DNA from: Actinomycetota bacterium
GTDB taxonomy: Bacteria > Actinomycetota > Actinomycetes > Streptosporangiales > Streptosporangiaceae
Length of the DNA: 37,196 nucleotides
Direction: 5' to 3'
Assembly: GCA_003164955.1 (NCBI GenBank)
Contig: PLRW01000128.1
Span: forward strand, 14,271 to 51,466
A program made the translations under genes and the position numbers. The notes beneath the pieces were generated by a model. It was not told the origin of the DNA, made no database searches, and was given only the letters and a program-made list of their open reading frames with translations. Positions 1-8,252 of the stretch are shown in pieces. Position 1 is the stretch's first letter. Every line of letters begins with the position of its first letter.

Positions 1-14
1 GGGCCAGCACAGCT

Positions 15-2207
15 CTATCTAATGCTGCCCGCGGTGAGGCCGCTGACCAGGTAGCGCTCGATGAACGCGAACAGCACGACCACGGGGACGATCCCGATGA
101 TCGAGGCCACGAACAGGTACTGGTACTGGGTCTGGTAGAGGCCGACGAACGCGTTGATCCCGACCGTCAGCGTCTCCCGGTTCTGGGTCGGATTGTTGAA
201 GATCGTCTCCGCCACCACGAACTCGTTCCAGACCTGGATGAACGTGAAGATCACGGCGGTCACGATGCCCGGCCGGGCCAGCGGCAGCACGATCCGGAAC
301 ATCGTCCGCAGCGGCCCCGCGCCGTCCACCATGGCGGCGTCCTCGATCTCCTTGGGGATGCTGGCCAGGTAGCCGTTCAGGATCCAGACCGAGAACGCCA
401 GGTTGAACGCGGAGTCGACCAGGATGATCGCCCAGTAGCTGTTGACCGCGCCGTTGACCAGGTTCACTTCCCGGAAGATCCCGATGACCAGCGCGACCGG
501 CGCGAACATCTGCGTGACCAGGACGGTGTAGAGGAACGCGCGCTTGCCGCGGAACTCGTGCCGCGCGGTGAAGTAGGCGGCCGGCAACGACACCAGCAGC
601 ACGATCGCCGTCGAGACCGCCGCGATGATCAGGCTGTTCGCCAGGTAGGACGCGAGCGGGATCTGCTTCCAGACGCTGGCGAAGTTCCCCCACTCCCAGT
701 GTGTCGGCAGGTAAAGCGCCGGGCTGTGGAAGAGGTCCTCGTTCGACTTCAGCGCGCCCAGGAACATCACCGCGTACGGGGCCAGGAAGAAGGCCGCCAC
801 GATTACGCCGATGACGACCAGCCCCACCGGCCGCACCGGGGACCAGGCCCGGGCCAGGGCCCGGCCGGTTCGCTGCAGGGGGCCGGGCGCGCGGGGCGGG
901 ACGGCGCTCGCGGACGTCCGTTTCGCATTATGAGTTTCCGGGCCCGGATGACCGGGAGCGGCCGGGACGGGCAGCGCTTCGGTCATCGCCGCGCCGGTGA
1001 CCAGCGGCAGGCGGCCCGCCCCGGTCATCGCCGCATAGGTTACGGCGAGGCGCTCGTTACCGGCCCAGCGACCCCAGGCCGGAGGCCTGGGTGAGCGGCC
1101 GGTGTGTCGGCGAGTTACCGCTGCGGGGCGCGAAGCGCATGCGGGGGGTTCCGGGGGGGCGTCCCCCCGGGCCAGCATCGCATGCGGGGGGTTCCGGGGG
1201 GTCGCCCCCCGGGCTAGCACCGTGGCGCGAGCCCACTGGGCCGTCCGCCGTCCGCGCCGGGTTCCCCGGGGCCCGGTCTCGTCGCCCGCGGTCCAGCGGA
1301 CCCGGCGCAGGAAGATGCTGACCACGATGAGCAGGAAGACCACGTTGATGACCGCGAGCGCCGCCGCCTCGCCCACATCGAGGCGGTAGGTGAACGCGAT
1401 CTTGTACATGAACGTGACCGTGGTGTCGGTCTGATCGCCGGGCAGCTTGCCCGTGATGACCCAGATGATGGGGAAGGAGTTGAACACGTAGATGGTGTTC
1501 AGCACGGTGGAGGTGAGCAGCGCCGGCCGCAGCAGCGGGAAGGTCACCTTGCGGTAGGTCTGCACCGGGCCGGCGCCGTCCACCCGGGCCGCCTCGTAGA
1601 CGTCCGCCGGGATGGACTGCAGCCCCGCGAGCATGACGAACGTGCTGAACGGGATGGATACGACGATGCCCACGACGATCAGGCACCAGAACGAGGTGGA
1701 ATTGTCCTGGTACCACTCGACCGGCGTGTGGATGAGGCCCAGGTCGAGCAGCACCCGGTTGAGCATCCCGTAGCTGCCCTCGTAGATGTACCGCCACACC
1801 GTCGCGGTCATCACCAGCGACGCCGCCCAGGGCACGATCAGCGCCCAGCGGACGATCCGCCGGCCGGGGAACCGCTTGTTCAGGAACTGCGCGAGCCCGA
1901 GCGAGATCACGATCGTCGCGGCGACGACGAGCACGACCCACAGCACCGTGTTGAGCAGCACGTGGCCGAGCGCGGGCTCGCCGAACAGGTTGCGGTAGTC
2001 GCCGAACCCGGCCGATCCCTCGGTGAGGCCGATCGAGTTGACCTTCAGGAACGACGTCCTGATCATCTCGATCGCCGGGTAGACGATGACCAGGGCGATC
2101 AGCAGGACGCTCGGCCCCAGCCACCACACCGGAGCCAGCCGGCGCAGCAGCGGGAGGATCCCGCCGCCGCGCCGGCTGCTGTCGCGCCGCGATGCGGCCG
2201 CCGTCAT
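15..2207 (-). CDS. Fused MalF-MalG type sugar ABC transporter permease
   Basis: Two binding-protein-dependent sugar permease domains lie in one uninterrupted frame of 730 codons. The N-terminal half (about residues 1-300) is MalF-like and has the EAA loop YEAARVDGAGPVQTYRK near residue 200. The C-terminal half (about 455-730) is MalG-like, with the EAA loop EDAAMVDGAGPLRTMFR near residue 620. They would carry sugar across the membrane with the lipoprotein encoded just upstream. The start at 2207 is chosen because its ATG overlaps the upstream stop (ATGA), although the frame is open further back to 2318. The two permeases are normally separate genes. Here about 150 low-complexity, Pro/Arg/Ala-rich residues join them, and this linker contains a duplicated GC hairpin. 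Internal ATGs at 1028 and 986 could allow separate translation of the second half. No ATPase gene is nearby, so a shared MsiK-type ATPase is likely. Function is confident; true fusion is less certain. Confidence 0.85.
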   Translation of the reverse strand: MTAAASRRDSSRRGGGILPLLRRLAPVWWLGPSVLLIALVIVYPAIEMIRTSFLKVNSIGLTEGSAGFGDYRNLFGEPALGHVLLNTVLWVVLVVAATIVISLGLAQFLNKRFPGRRIVRWALIVPWAASLVMTATVWRYIYEGSYGMLNRVLLDLGLIHTPVEWYQDNSTSFWCLIVVGIVVSIPFSTFVMLAGLQSIPADVYEAARVDGAGPVQTYRKVTFPLLRPALLTSTVLNTIYVFNSFPIIWVITGKLPGDQTDTTVTFMYKIAFTYRLDVGEAAALAVINVVFLLIVVSIFLRRVRWTAGDETGPRGTRRGRRTAQWARATVLARGATPRNPPHAMLARGDAPPEPPACASRPAAVTRRHTGRSPRPPAWGRWAGNERLAVTYAAMTGAGRLPLVTGAAMTEALPVPAAPGHPGPETHNAKRTSASAVPPRAPGPLQRTGRALARAWSPVRPVGLVVIGVIVAAFFLAPYAVMFLGALKSNEDLFHSPALYLPTHWEWGNFASVWKQIPLASYLANSLIIAAVSTAIVLLVSLPAAYFTARHEFRGKRAFLYTVLVTQMFAPVALVIGIFREVNLVNGAVNSYWAIILVDSAFNLAFSVWILNGYLASIPKEIEDAAMVDGAGPLRTMFRIVLPLARPGIVTAVIFTFIQVWNEFVVAETIFNNPTQNRETLTVGINAFVGLYQTQYQYLFVASIIGIVPVVVLFAFIERYLVSGLTAGSIR
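1136..1220. repeat. Two tandem copies of a 43-bp GC hairpin repeat
   Basis: Two near-identical copies (1136-1178 and 1179-1220) each begin CGCATGCGGGGGGTTCCG and contain a run of G followed by a matching run of C that can fold into a strong hairpin. They resemble intergenic hairpin repeats of actinomycetes, but here they lie inside the reading frame of the fused permease, in the linker between its two domains. Confidence 0.8.
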
Positions 2208-3487
2208 CCCGACGTTTGCGCGATCTGCTGGATCTGGCCGAGCACCGAACTGGGATTGGCGGACGGCGCGATGGCCGTACCCAGCTGGCTCTGCACCGTG
2301 CTCTGCACCTTGTTCCACGCCGGGTTGGTGGCCGGGTAGAACTTGGCCTCCGGCAGCAGTTTGATGCCCTCACCGGTCACCGGGTCGCTGGCCATGGCCG
2401 CGCTCGCCGACTTGGTGGTGGGCAGGAAGCCCTCGCCCTGGACGAAGCTGAGGTAGTTGCTCTTCTGGTAGACGAAATCGAGGAACGTCCGCACCATCGC
2501 CGTGTTGCCCGGCTTCTTGAACGACATCAGCAGGTCCTGCACCCCCAGCGTGAACTGCGGGATGCTGGCGGACGACCGCGGCCACGGGGCCGACGCCCAC
2601 TGCACGGACGAGCCCTTCATCGAGGTGGACTGGAACGTCCCGAGCGGCATGATCTCCGTCATCGCGACCTTGCCCTCGGCGAACTGCGACCAGCAGCCGT
2701 CGGTGCGGTTGGTCGAGCCCGGGTTGGGCTCGGTCACCTTGTCCGTGTTGGCCAGCTTCCGCAGGAAGGCCATGGCCTGGATGTTCTTGGCGCTGTTGAC
2801 CGACCACTGGCCGGACGGGCTGGTCCAGCTTCCGCCGTTGGACCACATCCACAGCGACCATTCGGCCTGGGATTCCTCCGAGCCGAGCGCGATGCAGGCT
2901 CCGGTGTAACCGGCCTTCTCCGTCTTCTTCGCGTCGGTCTCGAACTGCGCCCACGTGGTCGGCGGTGACGTGATCCCGGCCTTGCTGAACGCCTGCTTGT
3001 TGTAGCCGAGCGCGCGGACGCTCGCGATCCACGGGATCGCGTACTGCGTGCCGTTGATCGAGTCGCTGCCCAGGAAGGAGGACTCAAAGTCCGCCTCGGT
3101 GCCGGGGGACAGCACGTCCTTGGTCGGCTGGAGCAGGCCGGAGGAGGCGAACGTGCTGTACGCGTTGAAGTTGAGGACGTCCGGGTACGAGTGCGTCTGG
3201 ATCATCGTCGGCACCTGCTGCAGCAGCGTGTCCCAGTCGATGACCCGCAGGTTGACCTTGATTTTCGGGTTCGCCTTCTCGAAGCGCGACACCAGGGAGG
3301 TCCAGTACGGCTGGGTCTTGCTGCTGTACTGGGCCATGACGACGCTGATCGTGCCGGACGAACTGCCCCCGGCCGTACTGCCCCCGCTGCTGCCCCCGCA
3401 CGCGGCGAGCGTCACGGCGGCGGCGCAGGCCCCCGCGGCCGGGCCGGCCCACCGGGCCCAGCGTGTTCTGCGTCTGGTAAACCTCAC
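2204..3487 (-). CDS. Sugar-binding lipoprotein of ABC importer (SBP family 1)
   Basis: This 427-residue extracellular solute-binding protein of the carbohydrate-uptake (CUT1) kind captures a sugar outside the membrane and hands it to the permease encoded next. The N-terminus has an Arg-rich n-region, a hydrophobic stretch and the lipobox LAAC with Cys30 as the predicted lipidated residue, followed by a Gly/Ser-rich spacer. The mature part shows family features such as SRFEKANPKIKV, and internal YLSFVQGEGFLPTTK near the C-terminus. The GTG start is supported by a strong AGGAGG at 3496-3501 with 8 nt spacing. The gene overlaps the permease gene by 4 nt (ATGA), so the two are translationally coupled. 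The substrate cannot be named. The divergent ROK gene is the likely regulator. Confidence 0.92.
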   Translation of the reverse strand: MRFTRRRTRWARWAGPAAGACAAAVTLAACGGSSGGSTAGGSSSGTISVVMAQYSSKTQPYWTSLVSRFEKANPKIKVNLRVIDWDTLLQQVPTMIQTHSYPDVLNFNAYSTFASSGLLQPTKDVLSPGTEADFESSFLGSDSINGTQYAIPWIASVRALGYNKQAFSKAGITSPPTTWAQFETDAKKTEKAGYTGACIALGSEESQAEWSLWMWSNGGSWTSPSGQWSVNSAKNIQAMAFLRKLANTDKVTEPNPGSTNRTDGCWSQFAEGKVAMTEIMPLGTFQSTSMKGSSVQWASAPWPRSSASIPQFTLGVQDLLMSFKKPGNTAMVRTFLDFVYQKSNYLSFVQGEGFLPTTKSASAAMASDPVTGEGIKLLPEAKFYPATNPAWNKVQSTVQSQLGTAIAPSANPSSVLGQIQQIAQTSG

Positions 3488-3551
3488 GAGAATGGCCTCC
3501 TGCTATCCGGCCTGCGGTACGCAGCCGGTTGTCCGAAGACATATGAAAGAG

Positions 3552-3602
3552 TATTTATTAAATATTGCTGCATATCATGCTGCACGCGGTCGTGCGGGTC
3601 AA
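3552..3602 (-). promoter_or_regulatory. Promoter of the sugar importer with AT-rich palindrome
   Basis: On the minus strand TTGACC (3597-3602) and TGATAT (3572-3577) form a -35/-10 pair with a 19-bp spacer. Just downstream, where transcription would start, lies the perfect palindrome TATTTA-T-TAAATA (3552-3564). This is a striking AT island in GC-rich DNA and a candidate operator for the divergent ROK repressor. The sites are seen in sequence; the assignment is inferred. Confidence 0.55.
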
Positions 3603-3635
3603 GGGCGGGCGGCCGCGCCGGCCAAGGGGGGAAGG

Positions 3636-4973
3636 ATGGAGTCGTCGGCATCCGGCGGCCCAGGAACCGAGCCTGGCGCGGCCGCGCGTGGCTCCGCGCG
3701 GGCATCCGGCGGCACGGTGCCAGCGGCGCCCGGCGGCGGAGGGTCAGCGACGCCCGCGCATGGCGCGCCACCGCTGCTGCGCCAGATCAACAGCGCGCAC
3801 GTGCTCGCCGCCCTGCGCGGGGCGGGACCGCTCAGCCTGTCCGATCTGGCCGCGCGGACTGGCCTGTCCCGGCCGACCGTCGGCCAGGTCGTGGATCAGC
3901 TGCACGCCGGCGGCCTGGTCGCCGACGTCGAGCCGGGCCACGACGGGGCCGTCCGTTCCGGCCGTCCGGCCCGGCTGGTCAGGTTCCGGTCAGAGGCCGC
4001 CTACGTCGTCGGCATCGACATCGGGCGAAACCAGGCCCTGGTCACCGTGGCCGACCTGGCCGGGACCATCGTGGCCCAGCACCGCGGGGTGACCTCCGGC
4101 GCGAGCAGCAGCGCCGACCTGCTCGCCGCGCTGCGTACGGCGGCCACCAGCGCACTCGGCCGGGCTGGTATCCGCCGCGCTGACGTCGCCAGTGTCGCCG
4201 CCGGGACGCCGGGCCTCGTCGACTGGCCGCGCGGTGCCGTCGTGCTGGCCCCCCAGCTGCCCGGCTGGAAGATCGAGCTGGCCCGCGAGCTGCGCCGTTC
4301 GTTCCGCTGCCCGGTCCAGGTCGAGAACGACGCGAACCTGGCCGTCCTCGCGGAACGGCGGCACGGGCTGGCCAGGGACGCGCACACGGTCGTGTTCATC
4401 CTGTGGGGCGAGCGCGTCGGGGCCGGTGTCCTGATCGGTGACCAGTTGCACCGGGGCGCCGCGAACGCGGCGGGGGAGATCGGCTTCCTGGCCCTGGACG
4501 AGGGCACGACGGCACAGCCGGACGAGGCGGGCCGGGGGCCGTTCGAGCGGCTGGTGGGCGCGGAGGCGATCGCGGAGGTGGCCCGGGCCGCGGCGCGGCG
4601 CCGGGGCGGGGCGCTGCCCTCGTTCATCGACGCGGCGCCGGGCGCCGTGACCGCGGAGGCGGTGTTCGCCGCCGCCGCCCGCGGTGACGCCGCCGCGGTG
4701 GAGGCCCTGCGGACGATCGCGGCCCGGTTCTCGCGCGGGCTCGCACCGGTCCTGCTCGTGCTCGACCCAGACCTGGTGGTCATCGGCGCGAGCGTGTCCC
4801 GGGCCGGGGCGACCCTGCTGGAGGCGATCGAGGCCAGCGTGGCCCCGCTGACCCTGGTGCGGCCGCGGCTGGCACTGTCCCGGCTCGGTGACGAGGCGGT
4901 GACGCTGGGCGCCGTGGAACTGGCTCTGGCCGAGGCCGAACGGCGCCTGTTGCCGGGGCCCGCCCTGGCCTGA
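3636..4973 (+). CDS. ROK-family transcriptional regulator
   Basis: The 445-residue product has a low-complexity Gly/Ala-rich N-terminus, a winged helix-turn-helix at about residues 52-95 (LSLSDLAARTGLSRPTVGQVV) and a ROK sugar-kinase-like domain from about residue 122 (GIDIGRNQALVTVADLAG; later ENDANLAVLAERRHG and WGERVGAG). Such proteins usually repress sugar-uptake genes and release DNA on binding a sugar. It is divergent from the importer, which fits local control. The ATG at 3636 follows GGGGGAAGG; the frame is open much further upstream, but that part overlaps the importer gene and is not credible. The Cys-rich zinc motif usual in ROK proteins (CxCGxxGCxE), expected after AGEIGFLALDEG, is absent, so kinase activity is doubtful and a purely regulatory role is likely. 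Confidence 0.88.
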   Translation: MESSASGGPGTEPGAAARGSARASGGTVPAAPGGGGSATPAHGAPPLLRQINSAHVLAALRGAGPLSLSDLAARTGLSRPTVGQVVDQLHAGGLVADVEPGHDGAVRSGRPARLVRFRSEAAYVVGIDIGRNQALVTVADLAGTIVAQHRGVTSGASSSADLLAALRTAATSALGRAGIRRADVASVAAGTPGLVDWPRGAVVLAPQLPGWKIELARELRRSFRCPVQVENDANLAVLAERRHGLARDAHTVVFILWGERVGAGVLIGDQLHRGAANAAGEIGFLALDEGTTAQPDEAGRGPFERLVGAEAIAEVARAAARRRGGALPSFIDAAPGAVTAEAVFAAAARGDAAAVEALRTIAARFSRGLAPVLLVLDPDLVVIGASVSRAGATLLEAIEASVAPLTLVRPRLALSRLGDEAVTLGAVELALAEAERRLLPGPALA

Positions 4974-4975
4974 CG

Positions 4976-6301
4976 CTAGAAGCCCAGCGTGGCGGGCACC
5001 ATGTACAGGCCGAAGCCGATGACGACGAGGCACAGGCCCGTGCAGACGACCCGGTACGCGCCGCGCATCCGGTGCTGCGGGGGGAGCGCCTTCCGCTCGA
5101 GGGCGAGCAGGAAACCGAGGACGATCGGCAGCAGCAGGGCGTTCATCACCTCGACGTCGACGGCCAGGCTGATCAGGTTCACGCTGGCCAGCACCAGAGC
5201 CGCGCCCACGACGTGCGCGAGCCCGTAGACGAGGTAGAACTTGGCGTTCTTGCGGTTGATCCGCTCGTTGAGGCTGTGCCGCCAGCCGAGTACCTCGGAG
5301 ATGCCCCACGAGCCGGCCAGGGACACGACGAGCGCGGCGACCAGGGCCCCGCCCAGGATGGCCGCGCCGATCAGGATCTTGCCGGACGTCGCGCCGATGA
5401 ACGGGGTCAGCGCCCCGGCGAGCTGGCCGACCGTGTTCAGGGGGACGTGCGGGTTGACCTTGAAGATAGTGGCGGCGAACGCGACGATCACCACGATCAT
5501 GATCCCCTGGGTGATGACGGCGCCGACCGCCGTGTCCCGCCGCTCGGCCCGCAGCATGTTCGGGCGGAGGCCCTTATCGACGATCGCGCTCTGCTGGTAG
5601 AAGATCATCCACGGCATGATCACCGCACCGACGTTGGCGGCGAGCAGGTAGACGTAGGAACGGTTCCCCAGTGGCACCGAGCCCAGCCCGTGGAACAGGT
5701 CGTGCACGCTGGGATGGGCCAGCAGCATGGCGGGGATGAAGGCCAGCTCGGCCAGCCCGATCGCGATTCCGATCCGCTCGACCCGCCGGTAGCTCCCGGT
5801 TAGAGCCAGGCCGAGCAGGAAGGCCGTGGCCACGGGGACCGTCACCCAGCGGGAGATGCCGAACAGCTCACCGACCCCGGCCACGCCGGCGAACTCGGTC
5901 AGTAGCGCACCGATCGACGACGCCAGCAGGGTGGTGGCCGACAGCAGGCCCCAGCCCACCCCGAACTGCTCGCGGATGAGCTTCCCGTGCCCCTTCCCGG
6001 TGACCACGCCGAGCCGGACCGTGATCTCCTGGGCCATGAACAGGATCGGGATGAGGACCAGTTGCGGCAGGACCATCGAGTAGCCCCACTGGGCACCGGA
6101 CTGGGCCGCGGTGATCAGGCAGCCGGCGTCGGTGTCGGCCAGCATCACGATGAGGCCGGGTCCCCACACGGCCAGCAGGCTCAGGGCCAGCGCGTTCCGG
6201 CGGCCCGTGTGCTGGCGGCCCGTGTGCTGGCCGGGTTCGCCCTGGGCCAAGGGAGGCGGGGTGAGCTCGTCGTCGCTGACGTGCGCGTCTCCCGCAGGCA
6301 A
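4976..6301 (-). CDS. Nramp-family divalent metal transporter, atypical motifs
   Basis: This is a 441-residue polytopic membrane protein of the Nramp (MntH/DMT1) superfamily with about eleven predicted membrane segments. The first reads WGPGLIVMLADTDAG. Canonical Nramp importers carry DPGN in helix 1 and MPH in helix 6. Here the matching positions read DTDAG and IMPWM, so the metal site is not the classical Mn/Fe one and this belongs to a divergent branch whose substrate is unclear. The start is TTG at 6301, preceded on its strand by GGGAGGG with about 5 nt spacing. A perfect iron-box palindrome lies 43-65 nt upstream, suggesting iron-dependent repression. The N-terminus contains QHTGRQHTGR, made by an exact 15-bp duplication. 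The gene ends 3 nt from the convergent ROK gene. Confidence 0.85.
   Translation of the reverse strand: MPAGDAHVSDDELTPPPLAQGEPGQHTGRQHTGRRNALALSLLAVWGPGLIVMLADTDAGCLITAAQSGAQWGYSMVLPQLVLIPILFMAQEITVRLGVVTGKGHGKLIREQFGVGWGLLSATTLLASSIGALLTEFAGVAGVGELFGISRWVTVPVATAFLLGLALTGSYRRVERIGIAIGLAELAFIPAMLLAHPSVHDLFHGLGSVPLGNRSYVYLLAANVGAVIMPWMIFYQQSAIVDKGLRPNMLRAERRDTAVGAVITQGIMIVVIVAFAATIFKVNPHVPLNTVGQLAGALTPFIGATSGKILIGAAILGGALVAALVVSLAGSWGISEVLGWRHSLNERINRKNAKFYLVYGLAHVVGAALVLASVNLISLAVDVEVMNALLLPIVLGFLLALERKALPPQHRMRGAYRVVCTGLCLVVIGFGLYMVPATLGF
6200..6229. repeat. Exact 15-bp tandem duplication in the Nramp gene
   Basis: Two identical copies of GCGGCCCGTGTGCTG (6200-6214 and 6215-6229) encode the doubled QHTGR near the cytosolic N-terminus. 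The reading frame is kept. Confidence 0.9.
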
Positions 6302-6343
6302 AGAGCCCTCCCAGCGTCGGCCGTGCCCCGAATGTCCACATAA

Positions 6344-6366
6344 GTTAGGTAAGCCTTACCTAACTC
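6344..6366. promoter_or_regulatory. IdeR/DtxR-type iron box, perfect 23-bp palindrome
   Basis: The core TTAGGTAAGCCTTACCTAA (6346-6364) closely follows the known IdeR/DtxR/DmdR consensus TTAGGTTAGSCTAACCTAA. The symmetry is exact and extends two bases on each side. It sits directly upstream of the Nramp gene on the minus strand, so an iron-loaded DtxR-family repressor probably blocks its transcription. No regulator gene of this family is in the window. Confidence 0.88.
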
Positions 6367-6486
6367 GATGGCTCAGCCTAATGGCCCGGCCCCCGCCGGT
6401 GTCAACCCTGGGTCGCCGACCCCGCGCGCCTGGCCGACCCGGACGTGCCCCTGTCGGAAACGGCCGCGAGGTCGTGATTCCGGGGC

Positions 6487-6819
6487 TCAGCGGCCGCCCT
6501 TGCTCCAGGCGGCCGTGGCGTGGCTGCAGGCGGCGTACCGCTGAGCGGCGCTGACGACAGCCTGGTCCGACGGAAGGCCCGGGCAGGCGTTACCCGTGGC
6601 GACGACGGTGACCACGAGCCAGACCGCGCCCAGCACGCTGAGCGCCACGATGGAGATCAGCATCGACCGCCTGCCGGAGGTGGCCTTGGTCGTTGGTGTG
6701 GACGACGGCGATGCCAGTTTGGCGAAGCCCGCGAACATCGATTTCAGCCCGGGATCACTTTTGTGGAGACTCTGCTCGATCTCGTCAAGGACCGACTGCT
6801 GGCGCTCGGGCAGGCTCAT
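6487..6819 (-). CDS. DUF3040-type small membrane protein
   Basis: The 110-residue protein begins SLPERQQSVLDEIEQSLHKSDP, the typical opening of actinobacterial DUF3040 proteins (an acidic amphipathic helix). It continues with a Ser/Thr-rich stretch and a membrane segment (LISIVALSVLGAVWLVVTVV). The C-terminal part has two Cys residues (NACPG and AACSH). The ATG at 6819 is preceded by CCGGAGATACAG, a good ribosome site; the frame is open upstream to 6966 but without family similarity. Function is unknown. It is a single gene divergent from the universal stress protein gene. Confidence 0.75.
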   Translation of the reverse strand: MSLPERQQSVLDEIEQSLHKSDPGLKSMFAGFAKLASPSSTPTTKATSGRRSMLISIVALSVLGAVWLVVTVVATGNACPGLPSDQAVVSAAQRYAACSHATAAWSKGGR

Positions 6820-7116
6820 CTGTATCTCCGGTGGACCTATGGTTCCCGCTGCCGTGCCGCCCAGGTACCTATCCCTGACGAGGCCTGCTCGGATGAGATC
6901 CGGCAGCTGTAGACAACTATGACATGCCCGACGAAATCCCGACCATTCCACCTGGCCACACGGCACGCGCGGAGCCGCCCGTCACCCCGTGGACGGCGGG
7001 GCATCAGTCGAGCGGGCGCGCATACGGGTTCCCGCCCAGGCCGGCCCGGCACATCTGGGCGAGCAAATTCGGGGCTGATCAAACCTGGCCACCGACCGGA
7101 AGGTAGCGTTCGGGGG
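6820..7116. other. Intergenic region with a doubtful 60-codon ORF
   Basis: This divergent region separates the DUF3040 and stress-protein genes. A plus-strand ORF at 6924-7106 (ATG, begins MPDEIPTIPPGHTARAEPP, Pro-rich) has no ribosome site and no recognised family, and its stop overlaps the -10 of the next gene. I do not call it a gene. Confidence 0.4.
7104..7109 (+). promoter_or_regulatory. Leaderless -10 box (TAGCGT) of the stress-protein gene
   Basis: TAGCGT fits TANNNT and ends 7 nt before the GTG start at 7117. No proper Shine-Dalgarno lies at the usual distance, so the transcript probably starts at or next to the start codon. Confidence 0.5.
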
Positions 7117-7605
7117 GTGACGCATTCAGGTCCCGTCATCGTTGGTTTCGACGGCACGCCCGGCGCCGAGCGGGCCTTGCGTGAGGCGGCCGGCCTCTTC
7201 GCCCCGCGCCCCGCCCTCGTGCTGGTCGTATGGGAAGCGGGCCGCGCCTTCGAGGCGGCGACGCTCCCCGAAAGAGTGCTGGAGATGCCGCCCGCCGCCC
7301 TCGACGTGCGTACCGCCTTCGAGGCGGAAACGGCCGCGTACGAGGCGGCCCAGCGACTGGCCGAACAGGGCGCGGCCCTGGCCGGCCAGGCTGGTCTGGA
7401 AGCTAGCGGCCTGGCGGTGGCGGACGATGCCACGGTGGCCCAGACGCTCGTCCGGGTGGCCCGCGAACGGGACGCTCAGGCCCTGGTCATCGGCGCTCAC
7501 GGGCATCACGAACTCAGGAAACTGGTACTCGGGAGCACGCTGAGCGACCTATTGCGCCGCGCCCCCTGCCCCGTCCTGGTCTGCGGTCCGGCACACGAGT
7601 CTTAG
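7117..7605 (+). CDS. Universal stress protein (UspA family)
   Basis: A single-domain, 162-residue universal stress protein. It opens with the first strand PVIVGFDGTPGAERALREAA and ends with the ATP-binding signature GAHGHHELRKLVLGSTLSDLL, which matches the family pattern G-x2-G-x9-G-S/T, then CPVLVCGP. Such cytosolic proteins bind ATP and support survival in stasis, hypoxia or stress. GTG at 7117 is chosen because the conserved strand begins six residues later. The frame is open upstream to 6919 but that part lacks family features. The gene is probably leaderless and monocistronic. Confidence 0.9.
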   Translation: MTHSGPVIVGFDGTPGAERALREAAGLFAPRPALVLVVWEAGRAFEAATLPERVLEMPPAALDVRTAFEAETAAYEAAQRLAEQGAALAGQAGLEASGLAVADDATVAQTLVRVARERDAQALVIGAHGHHELRKLVLGSTLSDLLRRAPCPVLVCGPAHES

Positions 7606-7652
7606 TCACCCGGGATGCCGGGGCAGCGCCGGAGCAGTGACAGGGTGGGCGT

Positions 7653-8033
7653 GTGGAAGCTGCGGAGTTCATCCTTTATGTCGCCAGCCAGGCCAGGGCG
7701 ACGGCCTTTTACCGTCATGTCCTGGCCGCCGAGCCTGTGCTGGATGTGCCGGGCATGGCCGAGTTCGACCTGGGCGGGGCAACCCTGGGACTCATGCCAG
7801 CCGCCGATATGGAAGACCTTCTGGCCAGCCAGATCCGCGGCGGCACCGGCCAGCGATGTGAGCTCTACCTGCGCCGCGCCGATGCGCCCGCCGCACTGGC
7901 GCGCGCGGCCGCCGGCGGCGGCAGGCTACTCGACGGCATGCGGGACCGGTCGTGGGGCGAGCGCGTTGGCTACGCGCTAGACCCTGACGGCCACGTCCTC
8001 GCCCTCGCGGTGCCCGCCGGCGGATTCCGCTGA
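7653..8033 (+). CDS. VOC (glyoxalase/bleomycin-resistance fold) protein
   Basis: A single-module 126-residue vicinal-oxygen-chelate protein. It opens EFILYVASQARATAFYRHVL, where the sequence after the first strand is the typical helix, and closes with YALDPDGHVLALAVP, the usual final strand carrying the DPDGH motif whose neighbours hold the metal in catalytic members. The middle has ELYLRRADAPAALARAAAGGGRLLDG. Family members act as isomerases, dioxygenases or drug-binding proteins; the substrate here is unknown. The GTG at 7653 is chosen so that the first strand starts at once. No clear ribosome site is seen. Confidence 0.8.
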   Translation: MEAAEFILYVASQARATAFYRHVLAAEPVLDVPGMAEFDLGGATLGLMPAADMEDLLASQIRGGTGQRCELYLRRADAPAALARAAAGGGRLLDGMRDRSWGERVGYALDPDGHVLALAVPAGGFR

Positions 8034-8252
8034 CCGCTGGCCCTCATCCCGCATGACCACACCGGCACCACAGCCTTCATCGCGAAGTGCCGCCGGAGCA
8101 CTAAGGCGCCAACTGCGGGTAAGCCGGTTTCGGGCCGGCTAAGGCCTATCTCGGCGGTCAAAATAGGGATTTCCTCCAATGCGCCAAGGAGGGCCTTACG
8201 GCGAGACTCAATGGTGACCGGCGGTGAGATGGCCGGAAACCAAGGAGGAACG

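Noticed and set aside
3048..3635. Upstream part of the open frame containing the ROK gene.
   Set aside because: It overlaps the importer lipoprotein gene and its promoter. The ATG at 3636 with a purine-rich ribosome site begins the recognisable protein.
6924..7106. 60-codon Pro-rich ORF before the stress-protein gene.
   Set aside because: No ribosome site, no recognised family, and its stop overlaps the -10 box of the next gene.
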